A DNA stretch of 64,000 nt, taken from positions 12,801,009 to 12,865,008 of the forward strand of contig CM040100.1 of the NCBI GenBank assembly GCA_022496805.1, read 5' to 3'. Of the stretch, positions 1 to 13,014 are shown one piece after another. The notes beneath the pieces were generated by a model that worked only from the letters and a program-made list of their open reading frames with translations, had not been told where the DNA came from and made no database searches. This DNA comes from Pohlia nutans (Eukaryota > Streptophyta > Bryopsida > Bryales > Mniaceae). A program made the translations under genes and the position numbers. Position 1 is the first letter of the stretch, and each line of letters starts with the position of its first letter.

Positions 1-1956
1 AGAAAGTCCTAAAAGATCTATTTGTGATGTTCTATAATTCAATACAATGTTGTTCACAAAATCCTTGCATGTGTTTAGAGTAAACCAATGATTTGAAGAG
101 ATTTTAACATGCCAACCGTCATCTTCACATACAACATGGAGTCAAACTTTAGAGAATCATTTGAAAAGGCAAAAAGAAACAACCAACCAGAGTGATTGGA
201 CATTTGTCTTCAATTCCATGAACCTTCACAAGTTTAGAATTTGTTCTTCCCATGTTCGAGCTTCACGTGTAGAAACAAGAAGAATGCCTCTTTAGTTGGT
301 ATCCACAACTAATTCCTAGGGAATGTTGTGAATCTTCACCAAATAGACACATCTTTCTACCATCTTCTTCCTTTGATCTTCATAGCTAGTAGTTTCCCTG
401 TTGTTGTATTTGTAGCTCGATCGTCTAGTAATTGGGGTTTTCTTTTAAAGATGATTGCTTCTATTATACCTTGTATGCAAGTTCTATACAAGGTTGATCA
501 ACGATCCTTAGCTTCTTCAAGACCTCCCAAGTCTCTTCTTTGAGGAGGGATATAAGGCAAGAATAGGCCCAATGTTGTGTAAACTTGGCAAAATTTGTGC
601 CAAGTTCTACATACCTCTTGATGTTATCTTTCAAAGCTCATTTGAATGAAACCAACTATACATAGTTCTTCTACTGAAATAGTCATAGACACAACTCAAG
701 TCTCCTGACTTTCTATAGATAGACCTCAAGAAGTTCTATGCATCTCTAATGTTTCAATATTGTTTAATAGCAACACACCCACACACTAAGTGAATGAAAA
801 AAATAAATAAATAAATAAATAAATAAATAAAAAACCTTCATTATCATGAACTAGCTTTGTATTAAAGCACCAAATCTTTTATTATCATTTTTTGAAAATT
901 TGAATTTTTTATCAATTTCTTGTTGCCATGCCAAACCCATTTTTTTCTACTTTAATTATTTATTTGGCATGAGATGCCGACTCTAATGGCTAGATACGGT
1001 ACTAGTCAACTTTGGCAAACTACTTGGAGCACAACCAATTGATCCATGTTTCATTTGCTAATGAAAATTTGGATAATTTATCCTGTTAAATACTATTACA
1101 ACACTCCTTGCAAATATGAATAGAGTTTTCATTGTTAAAATTCCTTACAGTCAAGTGTTTGCATAGTACGGTTCACTAACTTTTGTGTTGCAATTATGCA
1201 CAACTTTGCAAATTTTTAAAATTTTAGAAATTCATAAGTAGAAATTGGTGGTAGAAGTTGTTAGTTATTACAAAAATTGAACTACTTTAATAGAAGTGAT
1301 GTCCTCTACCAATGCCAAAAAAAAAAACATGCTGAAAATAAAATACATGTAATCTAAATTGATGTTTATGTAAAAATTAATGCCTCATCGCAGTGCAAAA
1401 GTGCACTCAAAAATTGTAAAAGGGAAAAAGGAAGAAGGGTTGCGGATGGAATTTTGAGATAAATATCTTCCAATTTTTTTTGAATTTTTTTCATTATTAA
1501 ATTTTTAAAATGTGTTATTTTTGGTAGAGATTAATTGTTTATCTATTTTTTTAAACTTTTTGATCGATTTCTTTTTGGAATGTGCTTGAAAATGAAAATT
1601 CTCAAGTGGAATTATTTATTTAAATTCAAATATAGAATCAAACATGAACTATATTTGCATTTAAATTCTAATAATAAATTGTTCAAATTGTTATTAGAAT
1701 AGGAATTTTGATACTCAAAATCTTCATTTTGACAAACTAAGATTTTATACTATGGTTAATACGTACATAATTTAAAATATGGTTCACTTCACTTTTCATT
1801 GTATCATTGCTACATAATTTTTTGACCGCACGAGCGGTCAATGCGTCATACAAAGTGGATGAAGGGGGGTTGGTGAACCCTAAGTTCCTCCAAGCAATGG
1901 ATTTTTAACCGATTGTGAGATAATAGGACAACTAGGGTGATGTTGTGGTAAAAGAG
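1..1956. other. AT-rich intergenic sequence
   Basis: No reading frame here looks like a gene; frames are short and of AT-driven composition. A simple (AAAT)n tract lies at about 797-835. The first 550 bases have a somewhat more even composition and may be a decayed mobile-element fragment on the minus strand, but I could not recognise a domain. Otherwise I see nothing in this stretch. Confidence 0.6.
797..835. repeat. (AAAT)n microsatellite
   Basis: About eight uninterrupted copies of a 4-bp unit are seen directly, flanked by short A runs. Confidence 0.95.
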
Positions 1957-2325
1957 AATGCTCAAATGGACAATTTAGATGCACAAAGAGGTTAAATTGC
2001 ACCCTCACAATAAATTACAGCACACTAAGAAATCCTAAAAACACCATGTGCAAATGACAAAATACTCAACCAAGTGTCTTCAAGCTTTTCAAGGCAACTT
2101 AGGTGCCCAAATACAATGCTCAAATAGGAAAAATAGATGCACAAAGGTGTGAAATTGCACCTTAACAATAAATCACAACACAGTAAGCAACCTCAAAAAC
2201 ACCACACATGACAAAATACTCAACTAAATGCCTTTAAGTTGTTCAAGGCAAATTAGATGCCAAAAACAATGTTCAAATTTGCAATTTAAATGCACAAGGA
2301 GGTTAAGTTTCTAAAGATTTAGGAC
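1957..2325. repeat. Degenerate tandem repeat, about 155-bp unit
   Basis: A unit starting AATG(C/T)TCAAAT recurs at 1957, 2115 and 2268, so the period is 158 then 153 bp. The first two copies share most of their length, including the TGCACAAAG, AAATTGCACC and GACAAAATACTCAAC blocks; the third breaks off after about 55 bp. The copies differ by scattered substitutions, so the duplication is old. No coding potential is seen. Confidence 0.85.
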
Positions 2326-4255
2326 AACACACACAATTCAACCTAAATGATCATAACACATACAAAACCAACAAATAGATCAAAATGACATGAAAATATT
2401 AACATTCTACACAAAACAACAATTCCACTCCAAAATTATGCCAAAATTGGACTTCGGTGTAATTTTCAGACAAAATTTAAGTAGCACTTCCGCTTAACCC
2501 CAAAAACACCGAAAATTGCAACAACAATTAGCCACACAAACAATGATTCAAACATTAACCTCTCAAACACACAATCAAAATTATAAAATTAACACAACTC
2601 GTAAATTCATTGCAACAACCAAAATACAATAAAATGAACAATGTGCAATCACAATTACAATTATAAAGGCTAGAAAACAAGGAGTTGAATATACCTTGAT
2701 AAGTGTTTCAAAAACCCTTTGAAGTAGCTCCTTCCGTATTCTCACCCTAGTTGTTTCATATTATCACCAAGAAGGTCGCAGTTAGATCGTGAATTCTTGG
2801 ATCTTTAACTTGATCGCCCGCATTGTTTTGTCGTGATTGACTACTCCTCATCGCCGTCACCAAGGTCTTGCTCAAATTGTCAGCGCCTCCAATCACCGCA
2901 CTTTGACTTCCTTCGTCGACGCCGCGTTGTTAGTGTGACCACGTTGATCTTGATTGTGCTCTTTGAGCTCGGCCCGCCACGCCACAACCACGCAAAGATC
3001 CACCAACCACGCAAGGATTCACCAACCACGCCAAAAACACAATGCTAGTTTCTCTCCAGACCCCAAAATACTCAAAATCAAGAGTGCACCAATGCTTCCA
3101 TAAAAATCCTAGCAAGAGTTTTAGGAACAATCCTCAAATTTCTACCTACACCATTTTAGAATCAAGAGATCAGGGCTTCGTCCACAAAAACTAGGAGGAG
3201 AGAGAAAAGAAGACGAAGAATGAAGAGAGCAAGATAGAAGATTTAAATCCTCTCTTTTCAAAATTACATTCATCCATCTACCTAACCTTATCCGTCCAAA
3301 CCATCCATTCATCGAAACTCTACAATAATCTAACTCTTATCTAACCCTACCTCCTCCACTAGATAACTTCTATATTCACCGATTTTTTTAATTTCTACTC
3401 ACCAACATACCCTTTGTTCTAAATTATATCAATCAAACACGCACTTGTCATAATTTTCACAAATCTAACACACACTTGTTCTAATTTCTATTCAAATAAT
3501 AAAATATTGTTCTAATTCCTACCTACCAATTAAATGGTTACTCTAAATGATAACCACATAACATCAAATACCGTTAAAACCAAAATCGCACAATAAATTG
3601 CAAAAGCCACAATTGATCAATTTTACTTTTACAAACTCATACAAATCACACAATAAATCGGTCTCATGACGAAACATTAACCACATACTAAATACCCTAC
3701 TAGAATATCATCAAATCTCCAAATCTAATAAAATACATAAAATAATTATTACAAATGTATAAAAATCATCAAATACCACGATAAATTGTTTATCATGATT
3801 TGTGAACCGTTTGGACAGTTCACAATCGGTTTTAAAATTAGCCTTTTAGACATAATTCACAATGTGCTCAAATGTGCACCAAAAGCCACAATATTGCACA
3901 ACTCTAAATTCCCTCAATGTGGTGAACCGTACCATGCAAACACCCTTGGTTACATAGTAATAGTCCTTTCAATTGAGAATCGTCATCATTTAAATCGTAC
4001 AATAATTCTACTAGTGCATGCGTTTCATCATTAATACTACGTTTTAAAGTTGCAAATTTCATAGATTTCATGGATTTTATAGTGGATTTTATTGAGGATA
4101 TGAAATGTTTATTTATTTGATCAAATTGGTTTTTTTGGACTCAAACACAACAACTTTGAAGTTTAAATGCCAGTTTTTTCATATGATTATTGAAATCATC
4201 TATGCATGATGCTTTAACTTCATTAGTTTTTGAAATGTGGATACTAAATATGCCT
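2326..4255. other. AT-rich intergenic sequence
   Basis: A small patch of more balanced composition lies at about 2800-3060, with short frames on both strands, but none resembles a known protein. The rest is AT-rich with CA-poor simple text such as AATCACACAATAAAT. I see no gene, RNA gene or clear element boundary. Confidence 0.55.
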
Positions 4256-4560
4256 TTATTCATTGTTGTTATCCTCGTTCATTAAACAAACTGCACTTCT
4301 TTTTTCATTGATATTATCCTTATCATTAAAACGTGATTTTTGTTTTCCTCGTTGATTGCATCCTTGCTTTGTAAACGTTATTCTTGCCTTTTGCTTTGAT
4401 ATTATCCTTATCATTTTAATGTATTTTTTCATTGATTGGATCCTTAGTTTGTAAATGTAATTCTCGCCTTTTTGCATTGATGGTATCTCTAGTATTTAAA
4501 TATAATGCCTAACTTTTTTCATTGATAGTATCCTTATTTTCTTTAGTTGAATAATATATT
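4256..4560. repeat. Degenerate tandem repeat, about 85-90-bp unit
   Basis: The block GATATTATCCTTATCATT occurs at 4310 and again at 4399, with a diverged third copy near 4480. Each is followed by CATTGATT, ATCCTT and GTAAA(C/T)GT blocks in the same order. This is an old tandem array without coding potential. Confidence 0.75.
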
Positions 4561-4648
4561 TACGTTTTTTTGAATTGATATCATCTTTCTTCTCCACATA
4601 AAAGCACTTGATGTATCACACCTAGTTTAGAAAAATCACTATTGTAAA

Positions 4649-4651
<3 letters not shown>

Positions 4652-4687
<36 letters not shown>
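4652..4687. repeat. (TA)n microsatellite
   Basis: An uninterrupted run of about 18 TA dinucleotides is seen directly. Confidence 0.97.
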
Positions 4688-4692
<5 letters not shown>

Positions 4693-6298
4693 TTAACCAA
4701 ATGGTCATCTTCTTTTGTGGTTTTTCTAATGGTCATCTTCTTTTTTGATAATTTGTCCTTGTTTCAGCTGCTTAACACCTGAAATTTGAAAATATAAGCC
4801 ATCTTTGATTGAATCCTTATTTTTGAACTTGTAATAACGCAAATTGCATCTCACCGCCATCAATATTTAATATCACTTCTTTAATATTTTCACCATCGTT
4901 GTTTTAAACAACAAATGAGTTGTGATTTAACAATTTTATCTTTTTGAAAGAGAATTGATTTGACGTTGAAAATAAATATGATGATAATGATGCATGTGGT
5001 AATTTTTTAGAACAATTTATTGCCGTATCCATATTCCAACTCCCTTACCATGTACAATCACCATCTTTGGAAAAAGAATTGAGAATTCATTGATGAGTTC
5101 TTGGAAGAACATCACAGAAAAAATGATCCTTCACATGGGCCCTCAAAACTCTCTTTATGGGTTCCTTTGATTGCTTTTAAATTGTGCTTTTGTGTTCAGA
5201 GTAGCCACTATTCCCCTATCTACGCACACCCTTGTGATGTCAAGGCTAGCAGTATGTGTCGAATGTGATTGGTCAATATGTTGCACATATTCAAGACAGT
5301 CATGGGCTGAGGTACAAGGAGCAATTTTTTATACGTGGTACTTTGAGATTCTGTATTTTTTTTATTCAAACAGTAAGTAACCTGTGTAATAAAAAAATTG
5401 ATTTATTTAATGGGCTTCCACCTTGTACCGTCCCTGGTATAATTAGAATAGAAAATTGGATTGTACTTCAGCCAAACTTGGAAACCTGCATGTAATGTCT
5501 AAGATTCGCCCAAGACATGGACACTTTCTTGTCAAAAAAGAGATCCTTGTCCTACCCCATTTAGCCCAAAAAAATAGCTGCAACTGTTAAAGTTTGGAGG
5601 CCTATTTGAAGGTTCATTTTTTCTCTAATGGCAAGGTGATTACTTTCAACTATTGAAATTGTAAATTTAGCACTAGCTGAATCATCAATGATCCTTCCAA
5701 ACTTATTATCACCAATGTTTCATTTTACTCCAATGTTAATATAATTTGAAACCCTTATCATTGCAAAAAACAACTTCCTTATTGGTTTGTTTATTCTATA
5801 GGATGGAATAAAACCCCGATCTTATAAGTAATTGTTCAAAAGTTAGATTTTGGGGGTTTGAGAAATGAAACTCATGACTCTCATAAGTTGATATCCTTCT
5901 TCACAAGTTTCTTCCGTTGAAGACTCAAAATAACAAATAAATATATAAAATAATTTTAAAAGTGATAAAGTCAAAAATATTCAACATCTCCTTTTGGTTA
6001 ATAGATTTCAATGATCTGAGAATGAAATGGTGTTTTTGTTGACCTTAGAGAATTCATAACAAGCAGAATGAAATGAACCAGAATGAACAAAATTTCATTT
6101 TATCGATAATTGTGCGGAGCATCACGTGGCGTTTGTTCTTTATTATTTAATTCAACACTCCATGATAAATCAATATAAAATGAATATTGAATGGGATAAA
6201 GCAAAAAATCAACACCTAGGAATTTAATTGTTTATTCCTTAATGTTGAACTTTAGAAGATTTAATAAATATTTCAACTTTAAGAAATTAATCACAAAG
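4688..6298. other. Intergenic sequence, nothing recognised
   Basis: The stretch is AT-rich with only short random-looking frames on both strands. Base composition is slightly more balanced around 5100-5600. No domain, tRNA or element end could be supported. Confidence 0.5.
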
Positions 6299-6846
6299 TC
6301 ATAAGACGTTCTTCAACAGAAGCAGCTGCTGCTTTTTTGCAAGCAAAAGGTAAGACATTAACTGGGAATGCGTTTTGAACTTCATGTAGTAGTACTGTTG
6401 TGCTAGAAGGGCAGAAGCAGCAGAAAAGGTAGAGAGAGTCTCATCTATAAGTTCCTTTTCTGTGATCTTCTTTCTACACAGTCGCAGCTGGGTTGTAATC
6501 CAGTGGAGTTCCGCGTTGAACGCCAAGAAGTTAGGAAAATCCAGAACCCTCAGATGAATCCAATCGTTGCGAGCCTAGGGAAGGAAGATGATATTCTCAT
6601 GGTGAAACCTCGCTTCGAGCTGTTCCCCCAAGCTACAAGGATTGTCAACGTGGATATATTGTTGTCTAAAAGAAACGTCCAGATGCCTCCTAAGGATGAG
6701 AAACGCCTTCCATTTCGATGGTGTTGGGAGGTCTCATGGCATCGGTGACTCCAGAGTGTCGTCCAATTCTTAAGCGCAGAGATACAACTTGGCGTCGATG
6801 CTCCATTCGAGGTAATTGCTTCCATCTGCTTCCAGGGCTTCGAACA
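6299..6846 (-). pseudogene. Broken Ty1/copia-type gag (UBN2-like) relic
   Basis: Read on the minus strand, conceptual fragments appear in the order expected of a plant copia gag. There is a segment with DGSNYLEWS near the N-terminus, then [12 protein letters not shown], then [12 protein letters not shown], then [13 protein letters not shown] with [15 protein letters not shown], then a segment ending in LMSYLLLAK. In intact copies of this family (UBN2 / Retrotran_gag_2) these are one continuous frame. Here they are split by at least one frame change and in-frame stops, for example after YLCA. No protease, integrase or RT domain and no LTR pair is visible beside it, so this is a truncated, dead fragment. 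Confidence 0.8.
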
Positions 6847-8191
6847 AAAGGGGTTACATCCGTGCATTGCTCTCCTTGAGCCGTTTTGATGCAGGTTCCG
6901 CTATACTGGAACGCAAGGAGTAAAACAAAGCAATGCAATGCAAGAAGGAGAGCAGTGAGAATGCGAGACTGAACACCAACTCTAGCAGTAACGATAGTGG
7001 CAGCAGCAACATCAACGCAGAATTAATATTATATGTCACTACGAAAAGCAAAAACAATGTTGTATGGAAAAATAAGATGCAAGAGGGAGAGATCAGAGAA
7101 TCGTGCTAATCACGTGCTGTGAAATGAGAACTTATTCAAACTCCAAATAATAGAGGTTTGACCTTGTTATTTGAAGACGAAATTAACACCCAACGAGGAA
7201 GTCAATTTTTGTAGATGTATAGTTCAAAAGTTGATGAAAAAAACCACATATCATTGCATTAAAAAAAACACATTAGTAGAAAAAAATTATTGTGAAAATG
7301 TATTTACAAGATTTTAAATATAATAAATAAGTTTATTACCACAAGATATAAGAATCAAGTTTATTACGAATAATATATATTTTTAAAACTGATTTTCTTC
7401 TTGAAATATTCAAAAAGAATGTATTCAATCGTTAAAAATATTTAATAAAACCAATACTCAAATTTCATATAAAACTAAAATACCTAAACATATAAAAATT
7501 ACAAATATATAAAACTTGTAAACAGTTAAACATAATACAACTTATTATAACAACTCTAAGATGAGTTTGGATCTGAGTTTGTATACGTACATATTAAAAC
7601 TAAATCATCTTTCATTCTTCTATCAACTCTTTTAATTCTTGCATTTATATCAGGTTTTGAACACTTGCTTGAGGTTTTATCACATTTTGAAGTACGGAAT
7701 ATAGTTGTTCATAATTTGTACAAAGATACCAATTTTAGTGTGTTCCTCTCATGTTGTTGATAAAACAATAGAATGAATTTTTTTTCTCACGCCAAATTAC
7801 TTCAACAATCTCATTATACGTTGCAAAATCAAAAAAGACGGCACAACAAATTGTCCACTATTTCAATTGAACCCCAACACATGATGATGCCAAATTTCCA
7901 TTTGTTGAATAGATTGGTGCCTAATTCCCATAAGTATAAGAATTATAATCAAAATCACAATGAATTGTTGTATAAGTTCATTTACCAATAAGGAAAACAA
8001 ACCAATAGTATCAAGTTCATCACCCTTGGGGAAGAACAACTTATTTGGTAAAGTTGTAATAAGTTAATGTCACAACTTAATGTGAACTAATATTTTTCAA
8101 ATCTTCTTGCATTTCATTCCAAAAATAATTGATATCCACTATATCAATCACTACATTGGATAACCAATTGGATACCAATTGGATACTACAA
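6847..8191. other. Intergenic sequence, nothing recognised
   Basis: After the gag relic the sequence becomes very AT-rich with short A and T runs. One frame at 7773-7991 on the plus strand is probably chance, given its Asn/His/Lys-rich composition. Confidence 0.5.
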
Positions 8192-8226
8192 CCTTGCGGC
8201 CGAGGAAGGGAGCTCTAGATTTATCT
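8192..8226. mobile_element. Solo terminus of a TIR element (copy also at 58.66-59.34 kb)
   Basis: The string GAAGGGAGCTCTAGATTTAT, preceded by CTTGCGGCCGAG, matches both termini of the element at 58662-59342. Only one end is present here, so this is a truncated copy or a separate element whose other end has decayed. Confidence 0.6.
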
Positions 8227-9795
8227 AGAGTTTTAAAAATGAAAATACGAAATAAAAATAAAATAAAAATAAAAATAAAAATTCCAAAATAAAATTAGAT
8301 ATGAAAAATTTACTAGTAGAGAATTTTTTTTTCCAATTGTCAATTTGTCAAAATAGAAATAAATATAATTGTGATGTTTGGAAAATATAGTTTGAAACTA
8401 TTTGAATGTTTAGGCTTCTTGGTTTTTGGCTTTTGTGAAAACTAAAGAATTGCGGAGTCGGCCATGCCAGTTATAAAAGTTATAGGAATTTCAGCATCAG
8501 TCATGAAGTTATAAAAGTTACAGTGGTTATAGAAGTTATAGGAATTAGAGAAGGTAAAGCCAACACTTAGACCATAAGTTATAGAAGTTATATTGCAAGC
8601 GTCTAACTAATTTTTGAATATAATTGTTTTATGCAACACATATAAACATGTTGTGTTATTCTCCTCTATGTTCATGTTTATCATTTCCTTTATCAATTAT
8701 TCAATATTTTGGAGTTGTATTATTTTAGTTCTTACAGTGATTCCTTGTCTCCTTCCGTTCCAGCATATCCGTTAACTCGGAAAATCTCTTGTTGCAAGTT
8801 CAACAATACTGTCCATCGTATGCTCAAAAAAATCTATAAAAAAATACGAATAAAAAACAGTCCTCAAAAGCTTTTTCCTTTTTTTCGTGATATCATTAGT
8901 ATTAGAAACCACTCCCATATCTACATTCACAACATCGAATAGTAGAAAACTTCAACCACGAAGTGTGAGACAAAGCTCAGAGTGCCAAACTGAAGATCGT
9001 CTAGTTCCTCGTGCATTTGTTCAGTATCTGGCCAATTGATGCTAATTTGAGTGAAGGTCCTGAATAATACCATGCAAATTTGTCATCCAAAATCCCTTGC
9101 ATTTCTAAATTGCTTTTAAGGCATATGAAGAATCTATAATTGCTAGTCAGAGAGTTCTTCACTTGCTATTATATAAACTAACGTACCTCTTGTACCAAGA
9201 CAAATCATTTGGAATGCTAGCCTTTGCATTCTTCAGGTGGTCCAGCTGGAGTAGAATATCAAGTAACCGGAGCATGGCCCTGTCAACACGTATTTTGGTT
9301 TATTGATTTCTCTCCAAAAAATATAGATTCAACGGCACCGTACCCTGTCCAGAGTCAATTGAAATTCCCCCCACTTCCCAAACCCGAACCTCTTGAATTT
9401 GGCTTTTTACAACACAAATTGCAATTAGTCAAAGAGCCTCTTCACTCCAAGTTCATTCATTCATTGCCCCAGACAACCCTTCATAGCAACAAACAACAAA
9501 CCTTCATAACGGCATCCCTCTGAACACCCAACGCCGCCATGTCCACCACAGTCGCACTCCACTGCGAGCCTGAGAGCGAACGGTCGGACCAAGCATTCCA
9601 TCATTTATTTAAAAAAAATGTAAGTACCGGTAATAAAATTCAAAGTCACCATATAAATTCCGAAAAGTCAAATTGTAATGAGAAATTGGATGGATGGCCA
9701 CTGATTCCCACCTTCGCTTCTTTCAGTAATACTCGGCCAACATGTGCATTCGCACGTTGTCTGGTTTTGACATATATCCATTGAACCGTCTTTTA
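8227..9795. other. Intergenic sequence with short local repeats
   Basis: From about 8470 to 8600 the phrase AAGTTATA(A/G)AAGTTATA is repeated several times. Elsewhere frames are short; one at 9224-9523 on the plus strand has balanced composition but no recognisable domain and no clear splice context. Nothing else is supported. Confidence 0.5.
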
Positions 9796-10179
9796 TTAGG
9801 AATTAATTTTTTTCAAATGTTTAATCTCACCAAATAGTCTACCTCTCACCGTGTATACATCTACATTTAATTCCGCCAACACTAATTTTTCATCGTCACT
9901 TTCTAGATCTAACCTTGTGGGAACAAGTGCCATGACACCTAGGTGGTTTTCCTCCTCCGTCTCTTTGTTTTCCCTCTCTTTACAGTTTTTTCTATTTCTT
10001 TTTTTACGCAATTGGTCAAGCTTCTCTATTAAATGTGTCACAATGTCCTCTAACTCCCAAGTCATTCTAACCCCATAAAAAATTAACCGCTCTATCATAT
10101 CTTTTTCTACAATCTTCAAAGAACAAATTCTCCTCAACCACTTTGTTGTGGAGAATGTGCCATAGAATGTTCGAGCCAT
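9796..10179 (-). CDS. Unrecognised 127-residue minus-strand frame, possibly a relic
   Basis: The frame is open for 127 codons with a start ATG at its 5' end. The product would begin with MARTFYGTFSTTKWL and has a strongly charged, Lys/Arg/Glu-rich centre (about residues 55-78) that could form a helix, then an acidic segment around DLESDDEK. Composition is more protein-like than in neighbouring frames, but I recognise no family and cannot see splice-linked partners. It lies about 70 bp downstream, on the same strand, of another unassigned frame at 10248-10520; the two may be pieces of one decayed gene or transposon. Confidence 0.25.
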   Translation of the reverse strand: MARTFYGTFSTTKWLRRICSLKIVEKDMIERLIFYGVRMTWELEDIVTHLIEKLDQLRKKRNRKNCKERENKETEEENHLGVMALVPTRLDLESDDEKLVLAELNVDVYTVRGRLFGEIKHLKKINS

Positions 10180-10247
10180 CGATTTTCTTTTTTCATGATC
10201 TTGTTGAATTTAAACCACTCTGATGTATAATGAGCCTGTAGAAATGA

Positions 10248-10520
10248 TCATCCATACTTCTTTCCCTCAAGCCTACGAATCAAGGGAGGCGGCCTGAATA
10301 TTTGATCATATTCAGAAATGATTCTTTTCCCCAAATCACGAGGCACATCTTGTGGGATAGACTGGATGTCCCTAACTTGTAACATCTCTTGAGTAGAAGT
10401 GAAAGAAGTATTGTTCAAGATGCGGTGGAGTACTACTTTGTTCTGTTCCATTCGGTCGAGCAGACAAGCAATGAGGCCAACATAACATTCAGTAGGGGCT
10501 GCCTTTTTATCTCTCCTCAC
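10248..10520 (-). CDS. Unrecognised 90-residue minus-strand frame, possibly a relic
   Basis: The conceptual product contains ECYVGLIACLLDRMEQNKVV and later IPQDVPRDLGKRIISEYD and a proline-rich end. It looks like real protein sequence (mixed hydrophobic and charged, few low-complexity runs), but I recognise no family. It may belong with the 9796-10179 frame and with the minus-strand fragments near 12.7-14.0 kb. Confidence 0.25.
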   Translation of the reverse strand: MRRDKKAAPTECYVGLIACLLDRMEQNKVVLHRILNNTSFTSTQEMLQVRDIQSIPQDVPRDLGKRIISEYDQIFRPPPLIRRLEGKKYG

Positions 10521-11875
10521 TTCATCCAGTTGAGTTCATCCATGGCATCTAGGGTAAAGGAGTAGAAGTCGGGGTGGTAGGAGCAGAAAAAATTAATCTC
10601 TAACAGAAATATGACTGTATAGTACATAACATCTATAGTAAATTTAGGGTCATAGTATCAAACTGAAGTCATTTTCATACAAACAGATAATTTGCAGCAG
10701 GGGCTCCTGTTTTCCAAAGAACCGTGTTCACAACCCGTGTATCTAACTAAACATAATCCAAAATTCTACACTTGAATTCCATCTATTGATACACATTTGA
10801 TTAAACTCAATTGTATTAATATGCCATCAAACTGAAGAATATCATCACGAAACCCTAAAAAATACATTTGAAGACACTGGATTTTTACTCTAGAAGGCAA
10901 ATTACCCACATAGATTAGTGTGATTAAAAAGGGTATGGTCAATGTAGGTTCATTACCGTGAGTGGAGCTACCACCGAAGCGTTGGGCTGGAGGCTCATGA
11001 CGCATCCTCACGATGCGTTAGAGAAAATGTAGCAGGAAGTTAAAAATAAATAAATAAATAAATCAAGAGGCATTGTGTCGTTAGCCAAGAGACATGGCTC
11101 TCAAGTTCTTGACCTATAAATAGGTCGTGGAAAACTAAGAATGTGGCATTTGGTATTGCCTTTGTGATTCCTCGTTCTCATTAATATATTACAAATTTGT
11201 GATTTTTGATTTCATCATGCATTTTTGTTGTAATTTGTGGTGTTCTGTGTAGTGTGATTTGTATAAAACACTTGTTTCGTTAAAAGTGCATATAGCCATG
11301 TGCACTTTTTTTTTCCTGTAATTTGTACCATTGGCTATATATGATGTCAAAAAAGGACCCATATATTTAAAATAGATGCCTTTATATTTGATGCATAAAT
11401 TTAAAAGAAAATTAGTATATGCATATGTAGAATGTGTATATATTGAAGCAATTGGCAATTTAAAATTTCACTATTCTTATTGAGGAGTTTAATCCTACAT
11501 CAAGCTAAAAATTCTCCTTTATATCTTATTCTTTTTAGTGTAAATGTAGATTCATATGATGGTCCCATGGAAAGAATCTATTGCAAAAACACATTTGAAA
11601 ACATCAACTTCTATGAAGAAAACATGTATATTTTATTTTCTATAAGTTGCACATATACAACACAATCCCAATCATAATGTTCTCTCAAATCCTTTACATA
11701 TCAACAACATAACAATGATATGTTCATGGCTAATTAATATAAATACTAACTAACTCACCTCCCCTATTTCCTAACCTCAAAGAATTCAACCCTAAACTTT
11801 AAGGGTCGTCCATAATTAAATGAACTACTACATTCTTTGCATAACTTGTACCAATAGCTACAAATGAGAAATTTG
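10521..11875. other. Intergenic sequence, nothing recognised
   Basis: AT-rich spacer with an (AAAT)n run near 11045-11063. Frames on both strands are short and unconvincing. Confidence 0.5.
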
Positions 11876-12790
11876 CCTCAAGGGGGGGTGGGCACTAACC
11901 TATCCCCTATACTTATAAAAATTTTGAAGGAAGGGGTGGGCATGTACCCACCCCCCTTTGTAGCAGTTCTCAAAAATTCTCAAAAATGAATAATGAGCTC
12001 CAAAATTTTGATCATAACATACATTTTTATCAACTCATGTACATCCCTCACAATCTTACTCAAATTTGTCTATTTCTCATGCATAAAAACTCTAAATCGT
12101 AAAATCAATTTTAGATTTGAAAAATAATTTGATCTTCTAACTTTTCTCAGTTGAAAACTTTTCAAAATAAGATCATTTGCTATACTCAATTGCACACTAA
12201 AATCTATTGAGATTATAATGTAGTAAGAATTCATAGACTTGCAAGTTCTTTTCATTCCATATCATGTGGGAGTGACTTGGAAGAGTTTTGACTACAAGAT
12301 TAGCCAGTTTCTCTTTTACAACTCCCTCTTGATTGCTTAAAATATTTAAGAAATGTGAAAGGGTAGTTTTTCTACATTTTGTTGGTTTCGAAAAGTATTT
12401 AATGTGAAATTTGGCAAAATTTACTTATAATTTCAAAAAAATTGATTTCTCATGTAGATTAAGAGGGGGGTAGGCACATGCTTTCTGTACCACCCATATT
12501 TCTAAGAAAATATCTTTGAAAGGGGGTTGGGCATGTGTCCACTTTTTTTGTGGCAAATTCTCAATGAAGAGAAATTTGCCACAAAGGGGGTGGACACATG
12601 CCTACCCCCTATACTTCTAAGAAATTATATTTGAAAGAGGGGGTGGGCATGTGCATACCCCTTTGTGACAAATTCTCAATGATGAGATTTTTTTTACAAT
12701 AGGGTGGGCTTGTGCCCACCCCCTATACTTTTAAGAAATTATTTTTGAGAGGGGTCGGCATGTGCCCACCTCCCTTGTGGCAAATCCTGA
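11876..12790. repeat. Array A of the GGGTGGGCATGTGCCCACCC palindrome family
   Basis: Boxes of the form GGGGTGGGCATGTGCCCACC and variants recur about seven times (near 11885, 11935, 12465, 12523, 12585, 12643, 12705 and 12755). They are separated by two alternating spacers. One reads CTATACTTCTAAGAAATTAT. The other is itself an inverted repeat, TGTGGCAAATT ... AATTTGCCACA, around a short loop. A more ordinary AT-rich stretch (about 12000-12450) splits the array. No protein is encoded. Confidence 0.85.
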
Positions 12791-13014
12791 AGTAGATGAA
12801 TCAAGTCACGCTCGATCATCAAGCAATCTTGAATCTCTTCCGGAGACCTTTCATACAGATCTCTATTTCTTTCTGTTTCAGTTCGTTCAAACCTGTAGGT
12901 TTTGTGATCTGCCAGGAGTCGCAGGTACATATATAGAACCATGGTGAACAGATGCGGTTTCTTGTACAACCATTGCTCATAACCCAACATCACATCCAGG
13001 AGCTCGCTAGCCAA
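12739..13014 (-). pseudogene. Unrecognised gene fragment or exon relic
   Basis: On the minus strand a frame encodes a helical, protein-like segment including ELLDVMLGYEQWLYKKPHLF, then MYLRLLADHKTYRFERTE, then RDLYERSPEEIQDC and RDLIHLLQDLP. The codon before the frame is a stop, and an AG precedes CGAGCTCCTGG, so it could be an internal exon. Its 3' part runs into array A, which suggests the gene is broken. I recognise no family. Composition and hydrophobic spacing are far more protein-like than chance frames nearby. Confidence 0.4.
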
